Positions 52,550 to 60,940 of a stretch of DNA of 64,000 nucleotides are shown here, piece by piece. The stretch lies in the NCBI RefSeq assembly GCF_024721155.1, contig NZ_JAHVAP010000002.1, positions 62,001 to 126,000 on the forward strand. Direction: 5' to 3'. Made by a program: the position numbers and the translations under genes. The notes below the pieces were generated by a model, which saw only the letters and a list, made by a program, of their open reading frames with translations, was not told the origin of the DNA and did not search any database. Origin of the DNA: Mucilaginibacter phenanthrenivorans. Lineage in GTDB: Bacteria; Bacteroidota; Bacteroidia; Sphingobacteriales; Sphingobacteriaceae. Every line of letters begins with the position of its first letter. Positions within the stretch are counted from its first letter, which is position 1.

Positions 52550-54445
52550 ATGCACCTCTCAAATCTAAAGCTTTGGAATTTTCGGAAATTCGGTTCTACA
52601 GGTGAATTGGATTTGAACGATCCTGATCTAAACCTACCCTTCAATCCGCAGCTTAATCTATTGATTGGCGAGAATGATAGTGGAAAATCTTCTATTATAG
52701 ACGCGATTAAGCTCGTTCTAAAGACACACTCCAATGACTGGATTAAAATTGAACTGGAAGACTTTTACTTGGACAGCAATCGCTTCAGGATTGAATGTAC
52801 ATTTATCAAATTAAGTGATTCTGAAGCCAAAAATTTTATTGAATGGTTAGGGTGGACCGGTGACGGTAAAAAGGCGGAACCCTATTTGCGCGTCATACTG
52901 GATGTCAGCAGAAAAGATGAGTATATCCTGCCATCAGACATTCGTGCAGGCGTTGATCCGGAAGGACATCAAATTTCCGCTGAAGCTCGGGAATATTTAA
53001 AGGTCACCTATTTAAAACCGCTCAGGGACGCAAAAACAGAATTAATTCCAAAAAGAAATTCAAGGTTATCCCAAATATTATCCGGTCATCATGCATTTAA
53101 AGGACAGGAAAAAACGCACCGGTTTGTATCGCTGATCAAGGAATTGAATGACCAAATTGAAGGATATTTTAAAGGGCTGGACAAGGAGGGGCAGGCCTTA
53201 ACCGGCGTGGACAAAAGGGGCGAAGAAGTTAAAACGATAATTGACAAATATTTAGGACTATTTTCTAATCGGCTTTCCAGGTTTGAAATGAGCGGCGGTA
53301 ACCTGAAAAGTATATTGGAAGGGTTGAGCCTCTTGTTTTTAGATGAATTGAATTTGGGACTTGGGAGCCATAACTTGCTGTTTATCGCCTCCGAATTGTT
53401 GCATTTGCAAAGAACGAACTGGGATGGTCTGAAGCTGGGACTGGTAGAAGAAATTGAAGCCCACCTCCACCCGCAAATACAATTGCAGGTCATGGAAACA
53501 CTGCAAAAGGAAGCAGAAAATATCCAGCTGATATTTACCACACATAGCCCCAACATTGGCTCAAAGATCAGATTGGAAAACCTGATCATTTGTCAGGGAG
53601 GCAAGGCTTTTCCGATGGGTAATTTGCATACGAAACTTGATCAGCCAGATTACAAATTCTTAGAGCGCTTCTTGGACGTAACCAAGGCGAATCTATTCTT
53701 TTCGAGGGGTTTAATATTGGTTGAAGGCTGGGCCGAAGAACTCTTTCTCCCGGCGCTTGCAAAAAATATCAGCATCAATCTGACGAAGTCGGGCATTTCT
53801 GTGATCAATATCGCCAATACTGCTTTTCTCCGTTATGCAAAGATCTTTCAAAGAAATGGCAAGGATCGTATGGATGTGCCCGTTGCTGTGATAACCGATG
53901 TCGATGTAAAACCGCTGGAGGCAGGAGAAAAGAAAGAAATTACAAATGAGCAGGGGGAAACAGAGGAAGTAGCCTTTACTGAAGGTGAAATAGCCGAAAA
54001 AATAAAAGACCAGCAAACTGTTAAAGCCGCTAAGTATGACGGGCAAGTCGTAAAAACCTTTGTGTCACCATTCTGGACACTGGAATATTGTTTGGCATCT
54101 TCTGAAAAGCTCAGAAAGCTATTTTATAAATCTGTACTGGAAGCACTGTTAGAACAAAAAAACGATGGGGGTGTACAAAAACTAGACGCATATCGATCTG
54201 CAATCGCCAATGTTGAATTGCATTTTAATAATTGGAGTGAAAGCAGGGAACAAATCGCCTATAAAATATATGATCAAATATTAACTGGTAAAAACGAGTT
54301 GGGGTTGGCCCAGGATAAAATTTCTAAATCAATTGTTGCACAACGTTTCGCAGATAATTTAGAAACAACAAGCGTTGACGGCTTGCGTGATGACGAAAGT
54401 ATTAAGTATTTAATAGCTGCGATCGATTATGCTTCAGGAAATTAA
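52550..54445 (+). CDS. gajA: Gabija GajA-type OLD-family ATPase/TOPRIM nuclease
   Basis: A 631-aa protein. An ABC/SMC-like ATPase domain opens with LKLWNFRKFG and Walker A GENDSGKSS at residues 40-48; the signature and Walker B region is LGLVEEIEAHLHPQIQ, followed by IFTTHSPN. The TOPRIM nuclease domain has E392 in LILVEGWAEELFLP and D450/D452 in AVITDVDVKP. This is the OLD class 2 layout; together with the UvrD-like helicase gene that overlaps it by 17 bases it makes a Gabija-type anti-phage system, in which GajA cuts DNA when nucleotide levels drop. It is slightly longer than the characterised GajA (about 578 aa). Confidence 0.88.
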   Translation: MHLSNLKLWNFRKFGSTGELDLNDPDLNLPFNPQLNLLIGENDSGKSSIIDAIKLVLKTHSNDWIKIELEDFYLDSNRFRIECTFIKLSDSEAKNFIEWLGWTGDGKKAEPYLRVILDVSRKDEYILPSDIRAGVDPEGHQISAEAREYLKVTYLKPLRDAKTELIPKRNSRLSQILSGHHAFKGQEKTHRFVSLIKELNDQIEGYFKGLDKEGQALTGVDKRGEEVKTIIDKYLGLFSNRLSRFEMSGGNLKSILEGLSLLFLDELNLGLGSHNLLFIASELLHLQRTNWDGLKLGLVEEIEAHLHPQIQLQVMETLQKEAENIQLIFTTHSPNIGSKIRLENLIICQGGKAFPMGNLHTKLDQPDYKFLERFLDVTKANLFFSRGLILVEGWAEELFLPALAKNISINLTKSGISVINIANTAFLRYAKIFQRNGKDRMDVPVAVITDVDVKPLEAGEKKEITNEQGETEEVAFTEGEIAEKIKDQQTVKAAKYDGQVVKTFVSPFWTLEYCLASSEKLRKLFYKSVLEALLEQKNDGGVQKLDAYRSAIANVELHFNNWSESREQIAYKIYDQILTGKNELGLAQDKISKSIVAQRFADNLETTSVDGLRDDESIKYLIAAIDYASGN

Positions 54446-56423
54446 TGACAGTGAAATCGAATACGCTGAAAAAATATTGTTCGGCAGCACTGGAAAATTC
54501 GATCAGGAACGGCTGGATTTTATCAAATGTCTGAAAAGCGTGGATTTGCAAGCGGTACCCGGCAGTGGTAAAACAACCGTATTGTTAGCCAAATTACTGA
54601 TCTTGGAAAAAAGGCTTCCCTTAGAAAACGGTGCTGGAATATTAATCATTTCACACACGAATGTAGCTGTCGACGAAATCAGGAACAGGATTGGTCGCTA
54701 CTGTCCAAAGTTGTTTACGTATCCGAACTTTGTAGGAACGATTCAGAGTTTCGTCAACCAATTCCTGGCTATTCCTTTTTTCGAGAATTATTTTAAAAAA
54801 AGACTTATCAGAATTGATAATGAGGTTTATAATGAGGAACTGGAGAGGGCAATGACGCTATGTGTGAAAGATCAAAAATTTGAGACTTTTAACAAAGTTA
54901 AATACATCTATAATGTAAAGCCTGCTGTGATTTTTGACTATCGGTTTGACCTCGACAGCCAATCAAAAACACATTTGGTCGGTCATATCAATGGCCCGGA
55001 ACTGATCATAAAAAAGCCATTGGGCAAAACAAAGCCTGCCAATTATGTGGATTATACCGCTGATGAAAAAGTTGCGGTCATGGAGTATCTAACTGCTCTA
55101 AAATCTCAATGCCTGACGAGAGGAACACTGCATTATGACGATGCTTATTATCTCGCAAAGTTATATTTACATAAAAAGCCTGATCTAGTTAAATATTTAA
55201 GACTGCGATTCCCTTTTGTATTTGTTGATGAGATGCAGGACATGGAGAGACATCAGCATGATTTGCTGGAAAACATTTTCCATGATCCAACCCAAAACGG
55301 AAACTGCTATCAAAGGGTAGGAGATATCAACCAGTGCATTTTTACTGAAAATTCATCCTCGTTGGAAAGTATTTGGGTTGAGCGGGCGAACAGCCTAACG
55401 ATTTCGGGCAGCCATCGTTTAACACCCGCTATCGCCAGCATTGTCCAAAATTTTGGTGCTCAACGACGTGTTCCAATTATCGGCCTAAATAAAGGCCCCA
55501 ATCTTAGCCCATATATTATTCTGTTTAAGCAAGAGTCAATTAAAAATGTGCTCACAACATTTGGTGACCTGGTGCTGAAATACCAAGCTGAAGGCATTTT
55601 ACCGAATGTTTTGTCTCCGCCCATCAGAATTATAGGATGGAATGGTAAGGAACCGGAGGTAGGTAAACTTAGAATAAGTGATTATTTTAAACCATACCTA
55701 AAAGAAGCGGCCAAACAAAAAATCGACTATTCCAACTTTCTATCTTATCTCGTTCACTATGATAAAGAGAAGATGACGTTGGAGGCGATTCGGAAAAATA
55801 TCCTGAATGCCATCTTAAGGATAATTAGGATAGAACGTTTAGAGCATAACGGGAGATATTTTACAAAAAGAACCTTTTTAAGCTACCTGAGGCAATTCAA
55901 ACCCGAACATATGAGTGATTTTAAAGACTTCCTCTATTATTGCTGCATCAACATCATCAGAGGCGAAACCGACGGCGTGCACCAACGGATAAACGTATAT
56001 CTGCCCGGCCTGTTCCAAAGTGTGTTTGATATAAAACTGTCTTCGGAAAGTCTCCGTTTTTTATCCGATAAAAGCTTAATGGTTACACCTATGGATAAAA
56101 TTGCGGAGCCGTTAAATATTTTATGCCATGATACTTTAAAATTTAAAGTTGGCCCGGTTCACTCCGTAAAAGGGGAAACGCACTTAGCTACCCTCTACCT
56201 GGAAACTTGTTATTATGATCATGAGAGTGAAAAGTCTCTTAACCAATTGATCGGGAAATGTGCTTCTGTCGAAACCAAAGTTAGAAAGCAGGAGTCAGCA
56301 AAAATGATGTATGTCGGTTTATCCAGAGCCACACACCTCCTTTGTTTCGCAGCATTAGAAAGCAGGTTACAAAATCAGGAATCCGCGCTGGAAAAAGCCG
56401 GCTGGAAAATCATAAAAATTTAA
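54429..56423 (+). CDS. gajB: Gabija GajB-type UvrD-like helicase
   Basis: A 664-aa superfamily 1 helicase. Motif I is AVPGSGKTTVL (G45-T50), motif II VDEMQD (D267, E268, Q270, D271), motif III-like GDINQCIF, motif V-like HSVKGETHLATLYLE and motif VI YVGLSRATHLLC. The overlap with gajA (17 bases) and the pairing define a Gabija-type module. It is longer than the classical GajB (about 494 aa), mainly by insertions in the middle. In the characterised system GajB hydrolyses nucleotides and feeds the GajA activation. I see no terminator after it. Confidence 0.87.
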   Translation: MLQEINDSEIEYAEKILFGSTGKFDQERLDFIKCLKSVDLQAVPGSGKTTVLLAKLLILEKRLPLENGAGILIISHTNVAVDEIRNRIGRYCPKLFTYPNFVGTIQSFVNQFLAIPFFENYFKKRLIRIDNEVYNEELERAMTLCVKDQKFETFNKVKYIYNVKPAVIFDYRFDLDSQSKTHLVGHINGPELIIKKPLGKTKPANYVDYTADEKVAVMEYLTALKSQCLTRGTLHYDDAYYLAKLYLHKKPDLVKYLRLRFPFVFVDEMQDMERHQHDLLENIFHDPTQNGNCYQRVGDINQCIFTENSSSLESIWVERANSLTISGSHRLTPAIASIVQNFGAQRRVPIIGLNKGPNLSPYIILFKQESIKNVLTTFGDLVLKYQAEGILPNVLSPPIRIIGWNGKEPEVGKLRISDYFKPYLKEAAKQKIDYSNFLSYLVHYDKEKMTLEAIRKNILNAILRIIRIERLEHNGRYFTKRTFLSYLRQFKPEHMSDFKDFLYYCCINIIRGETDGVHQRINVYLPGLFQSVFDIKLSSESLRFLSDKSLMVTPMDKIAEPLNILCHDTLKFKVGPVHSVKGETHLATLYLETCYYDHESEKSLNQLIGKCASVETKVRKQESAKMMYVGLSRATHLLCFAALESRLQNQESALEKAGWKIIKI

Positions 56424-56608
56424 ATAACTCACCCCAATCATAGCCTTTTCTTTTACTTTTTTACACCCGATTAATTCTCTTCACGATTGGTGAAATCACA
56501 CTTTTTAACAACTCGAAAGGGTCGTTATTGAATATAAATATATCAGAAATTACCTTGAAAATCACTTGGTAAATATGTAAATTTAAGTTGCATCATTAAT
56601 AAAAGGTT

Positions 56609-58159
56609 ATGAAAACAGCGGCTTTATATATCCGGGTAAGTACAGACGAACAAGCGGAAAAAGGATTTTCACAAAGGCACCAGGAAGAAATGCTCCGCAA
56701 GTATTGCGAGATCAAAGGCATCTTGATTTTTAAGGTCTACTTTGAGGACCATTCGGCAAAAACATTCAAGCGCCCGTTATGGAACAAACTCATGGTCGAC
56801 CTGCGAAAAAACAAAGGACAAACCGACCTGGTGTTGTTTACAAAGTGGGACAGGTTCAGCCGGAATACCGGTGACGCCTATTACATGATCAGCGTACTGC
56901 GTCGATTTGGCATCGAGCCGCAGGCCATCGAACAGCCGTTGGATTTAACGATACCAGAAAACAAGATGATGCTGGCCTTTTATTTGGCCGCCCCGGAAGT
57001 GGAAAACGACAGGCGCTCCCTCAATGTATTTTACGGGCAGCGCAGGGCGAGAAAAGAAGGCCGCTGGCCGGCTGCTGCGCCGGTTGGCTACGTCAACCTT
57101 ACCGATGAACGTGGTAATAAATACATCGCCTTAAAAGAGCCCTATGCATCGGCCATGCGCTGGGCATTTGAAGAGATCGCCCGGAGAAAATTTAACCTGA
57201 CACATATTTTCAAGGAGACCGCCGCTATGGGTATCAGCTGCAAGCTCAAAAATTTTTACCAGGTTATCCGCAACCCGGTCTATTGCGGCAAGGTCGTAGT
57301 GCCTAAACACCAGGACGAAGAAGAATACATTGTCGACGGCCTGCATGAGCCTTTGATCAGTGAAGCCTTATTTTATGAGGTACAGGAGGTGTTAAAACGC
57401 GGCAAAAAGACCGGGGCGAAAAAAGTTTCCGAAGAATTTCTGCCGTTAAGGGGTTTCCTGCAATGTCCTAAATGCGGTAAAATGTTAACGGGTAGTGCAT
57501 CAAAGGGGCGTAAAAGCTACTATTACTACTATCACTGTTTTAAAAACTGCAATACCCGGCATAAAGCCAAAGAAGTGAACGAGGCGTTTATTACGGAATT
57601 GAACGAATACCGCCCTAAACCGGGCTATGAAGAGTTTTATGCGGAAATTATCAAACAGGCCTTTAAGCTAAACGCCAGCGGTGATTTAGACGGGCGCAGA
57701 CGCGTCATGACACAGATACAGGAACTGTATGATAAAATCAATCACGCAAGGGAACTGGCTTTGTCGGGTGAGTTTGACACACGCGACTTCCGGCAGGTAA
57801 AACTGGCGAGTGAAAAAGAGATTACAGTGCTGGAATCGCAGCTGCCGGAGATGAATTTGGCTACCCGAAATATTGAAAAGATAGTTACTGGAGCGATATC
57901 GAACCTCTACAGCGTTTATAATGAGTACGATAGCTATGATTTGAAGCGGCAAAGAGGGGTAATTGGTTCCTTTTTTCCTCAAAAATTGACCTTTGACGAT
58001 TCGAAAGTTCGAACCGCCAGAGTCAATGAAATTGTGTTGAATATTGCCCTGATTAACAGAAAGTTAAAGGCAAAAAAAAACTGGACTAAGGCCGATTTCT
58101 CGTCCTTGTCCAGTAAGGTGGGAGTTACTGGGTTCGAACCAGTGACCCTCTGCTTGTAA
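56609..58159 (+). CDS. Large serine recombinase, second copy, 3' end inside tRNA-Val
   Basis: A 516-aa frame with the same design as the first recombinase: S11 in ALYIRVSTDEQA, FTKWDRFSRN, FYQVIRNPVYCGKVVVPK, zinc ribbon CPKCGKMLTGSASKG, then a coiled coil. The last 20-odd residues (SSKVGVTGFEPVTLCL) are encoded by the antisense strand of the tRNA-Val gene and its terminator, and the stop codon comes from the tRNA. The native C-terminus was probably shorter or was replaced on integration. A plausible promoter (TTG-N20-TAAATTTA) lies at about 56551-56584. The protein is likely the integrase of the element carrying the Gabija genes. Confidence 0.93.
   Translation: MKTAALYIRVSTDEQAEKGFSQRHQEEMLRKYCEIKGILIFKVYFEDHSAKTFKRPLWNKLMVDLRKNKGQTDLVLFTKWDRFSRNTGDAYYMISVLRRFGIEPQAIEQPLDLTIPENKMMLAFYLAAPEVENDRRSLNVFYGQRRARKEGRWPAAAPVGYVNLTDERGNKYIALKEPYASAMRWAFEEIARRKFNLTHIFKETAAMGISCKLKNFYQVIRNPVYCGKVVVPKHQDEEEYIVDGLHEPLISEALFYEVQEVLKRGKKTGAKKVSEEFLPLRGFLQCPKCGKMLTGSASKGRKSYYYYYHCFKNCNTRHKAKEVNEAFITELNEYRPKPGYEEFYAEIIKQAFKLNASGDLDGRRRVMTQIQELYDKINHARELALSGEFDTRDFRQVKLASEKEITVLESQLPEMNLATRNIEKIVTGAISNLYSVYNEYDSYDLKRQRGVIGSFFPQKLTFDDSKVRTARVNEIVLNIALINRKLKAKKNWTKADFSSLSSKVGVTGFEPVTLCL
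58072..58114 (-). terminator. Terminator of tRNA-Val
   Basis: Read on the minus strand, ACTGGAC and GTCCAGT (58108-58114 with 58080-58086), with an inner AAGG/CCTT pair, form the stem, followed by a run of nine T (complement of 58072-58080). It lies inside the recombinase reading frame on the other strand. Confidence 0.88.
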
Positions 58160-58193
58160 GGCAGATGCTCTGAACCAGCTGAGCTAAACTCCC
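58119..58193 (-). tRNA. tRNA-Val (anticodon TAC)
   Basis: A complete cloverleaf on the minus strand. Acceptor arms GGGAGTT (5') and AACTCCC (3'), D arm TTAGCTCAGCTGGTTCAGAG, anticodon loop CTTACAA within CTGC/GCAG (TAC at positions 34-36), T arm CTGG-TTCGAAC-CCAG, discriminator A. CCA is not encoded. The 3' half overlaps the end of the recombinase frame on the plus strand, so the tRNA is a probable integration target. Confidence 0.96.
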
Positions 58194-58252
58194 TTTTTTA
58201 TTGTGATCCTTGTAACGTTTGGGAGCGAAAACTTCCGTTCGTTTTGGGATTG

Positions 58253-58283
58253 CAAATATAGAATCTCTGTGCTATTCTTCAAA
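58253..58283 (-). promoter_or_regulatory. Bacteroidetes-type promoter of tRNA-Val
   Basis: On the minus strand, TTTG (58280-58283) is followed after exactly 19 bases by TATATTTG (58253-58260). This matches the Bacteroidetes primary sigma consensus TTTG-N19-TANNTTTG perfectly and points at the tRNA about 60 bases away. Confidence 0.88.
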
Positions 58284-58409
58284 AAATAATTTACTTTTTT
58301 TATTAAAAGTTGGTAACTGGCTTATAAACTGCTAATTATAATTTCGATTTTAATCCACGACACTGGTATGGCCGGATCTTTTACAGTCTAAACGCTTAAA
58401 ACTTAGCCT

Positions 58410-58721
58410 TCACATTGCCACATTTTGGTCGGCCCGTGGGTCTTCGGGCAATATTTCCATCTCGGGGTAGTCAATATATTCGGCGTACCACTGAATGGCG
58501 CTCACCACATCAAGGGCATCATCGGCCGCAATATTTATCGTTTCAAACGCATACAGCTTTTTTTGAGCGTATCCGTAGAGCTGGATCTCGTTACTATCAG
58601 GACTAAACGATTCCTCACTCAAACAAAATACCCTGATCTTTAAACGGGTATCCCGCGAATGAATAACATCGCGGCAAGGATTATTCGGATCGGTTGCTAA
58701 TAAATATACATTGTAATCCAT
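58410..58721 (-). CDS. Hypothetical acidic protein
   Basis: A 103-aa soluble acidic protein (SEESFSPDSNEIQLYGYAQKK, then FETINIAADDALDVVSAIQWYAEYIDYPEMEI). No signal peptide or known motif. It is a single gene, with a 27-base perfect inverted repeat just upstream (58736-58762) that may be its operator. Function unknown. Confidence 0.65.
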   Translation of the reverse strand: MDYNVYLLATDPNNPCRDVIHSRDTRLKIRVFCLSEESFSPDSNEIQLYGYAQKKLYAFETINIAADDALDVVSAIQWYAEYIDYPEMEILPEDPRADQNVAM

Positions 58722-58735
58722 ATAAACTTAACAAC

Positions 58736-58762
58736 ATTAATTGGTTATGGTTTCCAATTAAT
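58736..58762. promoter_or_regulatory. Perfect 9-bp inverted repeat, operator candidate
   Basis: ATTAATTGG (58736-58744) and CCAATTAAT (58754-58762) are separated by 9 bases. It lies 15 bases before the start of the minus-strand gene, in its leader or promoter, and would suit a dimeric repressor. Confidence 0.45.
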
Positions 58763-58925
58763 AGTTTTAGATTATAGGTTGTTAATAATTTGCATGCATG
58801 TTTAAAAGTATAACCGGTATTTTAAATGAGCAAAAATATTCATATGGGGTGCGAAAATAATTCCCCGGTTGTTGCCTTTTAGGAAAGGTCGTAAAAAAAT
58901 TGAACGTTAAAGGCAAATAAATAAA

Positions 58926-58942
58926 CTGGCATTGCTTTTGAG
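58926..58942 (+). promoter_or_regulatory. Sigma54-like promoter of a small RNA candidate
   Basis: CTGGCATTGCTTTTGAG has TGGCA and TTG with the 6-base gap of a -24/-12 element. The same spacing is seen upstream of the Hsp20 gene (41344-41360). Transcription would start near 58953. Confidence 0.4.
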
Positions 58943-58952
58943 TTAAGGTTAA

Positions 58953-59026
58953 TGCCCTTCCAAAAGGGTTGTTTTTCATAGGTAGATGTAGGGCCGACAA
59001 ACTGCGAGAGTTTTTCGGCCTTTTTT
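58953..59026 (+). ncRNA. Candidate small RNA with strong intrinsic terminator
   Basis: A segment of about 74 bases in a 580-base gap without genes. It holds a small hairpin CCCTT-CCAA-AAGGG (58955-58968), a 9-codon frame ATGCCC...TAG that could be a leader peptide, and a terminator: GGCCGA (58992-58997) with TCGGCC (59015-59020), inner AAACT/AGTTT, then TTTTTTATTTTT. A sigma54-like element lies 11 bases before the inferred start. No partner gene is close by in the same direction before the ferritin-like gene at 59302. Confidence 0.4.
58992..59026 (+). terminator. Strong Rho-independent terminator in a gene-free gap
   Basis: An 11-bp stem with one mismatch-type bulge (GGCCGA-C-AAACT with AGTTT-T-TCGGCC), loop GCGAG, then TTTTTTATTTTT. 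No gene ends just before it on the plus strand, which supports a short RNA transcript upstream. Confidence 0.85.
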
Positions 59027-59301
59027 ATTTTTATTCATCCCGTTACGGTCTGCATCAGCCAGCAGCAAGTATTTTGCCCCCAACTCCGGTACTTCATCTC
59101 TTACTACTTCATGGAATAGTCTTCTAGGTTGTGTTTATTATTTTCCAAAAAGGAAACAAATATTCCGATTTGTGGATTTCTATAGTTGAATTCGGTTTTG
59201 TTAAATTATTTTCTTTTTAATTTAAAAATAAAAACCCGGATCAATTGAACTTACGTAGTTACAACAAACACCAATAATAAAATAGCTAAACATTTACATC
59301 T

Positions 59302-59994
59302 ATGAAAACAGAAACACAAGAAATTGCCGGCGGCGTAAACATGGCCAGGAGGTCATTTTTACGTTACGCAGGGATGGGCGCAGCCTCTGTAGGCCTGTTA
59401 GCCACAGCAGCGTGTCATAAAGATCACGCCATCACACTCAATAATGGTGTTGATATAGGATCAGGCGACTACGGGATTCTGAATTATGCCTATGCCCTGG
59501 AACAATTAGAGGCGGCGTTTTATACCCAGGTTATTTTAACACCGTACTCGGGGATTTCAACCAGCGAAAAAACATTGTTGACTGAAATTCGCGACCACGA
59601 AATTTTGCATCGTGAATTTTTTAAAGCTGCCTTAGGTACTAATGCAATAAAGGCTTTAACACCTGATTTTAGCAAGATTGATTTTAGCAGCCGCACAGCT
59701 GTGTTAGGTGCTGCCAAGGCGTTTGAAGACCTGGGCGTTCAGGCTTATGATGGTGCCGGCTACCTTATCTCAAACCCGGATTACCTAACCATTGCCGGGA
59801 AAATTGTTTCTGTTGAAGCCAGGCATGCTGCGTTAATCCGTAACCTGATAAGCCCCGGAAGTTTTGCCGGCAGCGATGTTGTTGATACAACAAACAGCTT
59901 AAATAATTCTACAGAAATAAAGGCTGTTTTGCCAATTGCAAATACCTACCTCAAAACAAAAGTTAGTGCATCAAATTACGGTTACATCGCTTAA
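59302..59994 (+). CDS. Ferritin-like domain protein, exported, first copy
   Basis: A 230-aa protein with a Tat-like signal (ARRSFLRYAGMGAASVGLLA, then TAAC, a possible lipidation Cys). The four-helix ferritin-like body holds the expected acidic and His ligands: LEQLEAAFYT, EIRDHEILHREFF, AFEDLGVQAYDGAGY and VSVEARHAALIRNL. Proteins of this kind (DUF4439/desiccation-related type) bind metal but their reaction is not established. It is 11 bases upstream of a second, related gene and both share a terminator at 60902-60940. Confidence 0.87.
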   Translation: MKTETQEIAGGVNMARRSFLRYAGMGAASVGLLATAACHKDHAITLNNGVDIGSGDYGILNYAYALEQLEAAFYTQVILTPYSGISTSEKTLLTEIRDHEILHREFFKAALGTNAIKALTPDFSKIDFSSRTAVLGAAKAFEDLGVQAYDGAGYLISNPDYLTIAGKIVSVEARHAALIRNLISPGSFAGSDVVDTTNSLNNSTEIKAVLPIANTYLKTKVSASNYGYIA

Positions 59995-60005
59995 TTAAAA
60001 ACATC

Positions 60006-60869
60006 ATGAATTTATTTAACATTATTGACGAAATAGAAAAAGTAGATCCTGAAGTTTACGGCAGATTAAGTGATCGTCGTAACGTGATCAAAAATATTAC
60101 CAGCTTTGGTACAAAGGTAGCTGCTGCTGCTTTACCCTTCGCAGTAGGTAGCATGTTTCAAAAAGCATATGGACAAACTGCTGCAAAGCCTACCGTGCTT
60201 GAGATCTTAAACTATGCGCTTACTTTAGAGTACCTTGAATCTTATTTTTACAACCAGGGTTCGGCTAAAGGTACTGCGCTAATACCAGCCGCTGCCGCTA
60301 CCAATTATTTTAACCAGGTTACTAAGGACGAAAATAACCACGTGGCTTTTTTAACCACGGTTATCAAATCATTAAATGGTACTCCTGCCACAGTGCCGAC
60401 ATTCGATTTAACTGCCGGTAACGGATCAGGCAACGGGCCGTTTAAGGATGTGTTGACAAACTATCAGACATTTTTAGCCGTAGCCCAGGCTTTTGAAGAT
60501 ACGGGAGTTCGCGCTTACAAGGGCCAGGCACAGTACCTTACAGGTGAAAGTAATAGGGTGGTTTTAACAGCCGCGTTGTCAATTCATGCTGTTGAGGCAC
60601 GTCATGCTTCGGCTATTCGCCAAATCCGTGGTTTAACCCCGTGGATCACCAGTACCACCGCTTTAGGCAACGATACAGGTATTCCGCAGGTTAACGGGAA
60701 TTACGACGGGGAACAAAACGTAATCCAGGGCGGAGTGGACGTTACCAAACTTAAAAGTGCAAGTGGCAGCACAACGTCCGTTGCAACGGCTACGGCTGCA
60801 TTTGACGAGCCATTAAGCATGGACCAGGTTTATAAACTATTGCTGGGGAGCTTTATTGTTCAGAAATAA
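60006..60869 (+). CDS. Ferritin-like domain protein, exported, second copy
   Basis: A 287-aa protein with an N-terminal RR motif (LSDRRNVIKN) followed by a hydrophobic stretch (KVAAAALPFAVGSMF), consistent with Tat export. Ferritin-like ligands appear as LTLEYLESYFY, TKDENNHVAFL, AFEDTGVRAYKGQAQY and HAVEARHASAIRQI. It is longer than its neighbour by a C-terminal extension (VDVTKLKSASGSTTSV and beyond) that carries the DQVYKLLLGSF tail. The pair probably forms a heteromer or acts on the same substrate. Confidence 0.87.
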   Translation: MNLFNIIDEIEKVDPEVYGRLSDRRNVIKNITSFGTKVAAAALPFAVGSMFQKAYGQTAAKPTVLEILNYALTLEYLESYFYNQGSAKGTALIPAAAATNYFNQVTKDENNHVAFLTTVIKSLNGTPATVPTFDLTAGNGSGNGPFKDVLTNYQTFLAVAQAFEDTGVRAYKGQAQYLTGESNRVVLTAALSIHAVEARHASAIRQIRGLTPWITSTTALGNDTGIPQVNGNYDGEQNVIQGGVDVTKLKSASGSTTSVATATAAFDEPLSMDQVYKLLLGSFIVQK

Positions 60870-60901
60870 GTTAGAAGTTTTGTAAATATTGTTTGGTTTT
60901 C

Positions 60902-60940
60902 AAGACCTGTTGTTTTAGTGCAGCAGGTCTTTTATTTTTT
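60902..60940 (+). terminator. Rho-independent terminator of the ferritin-like operon
   Basis: AAGACCTGTTG (60902-60912) pairs with CAGCAGGTCTT (60921-60931) around TTTTAGTG, followed by TTTATTTTTT. It is shared between the convergent ferritin-like and thioredoxin genes, with the better T-run on the plus strand. Confidence 0.88.

Noticed and set aside
50154-58159. Attachment-site duplication of the tRNA-Val 3' end on the left side of the island
   Set aside because: I looked for another copy of the GGTTCGAACC segment in the window and saw none, so no attL/attR pair can be claimed.
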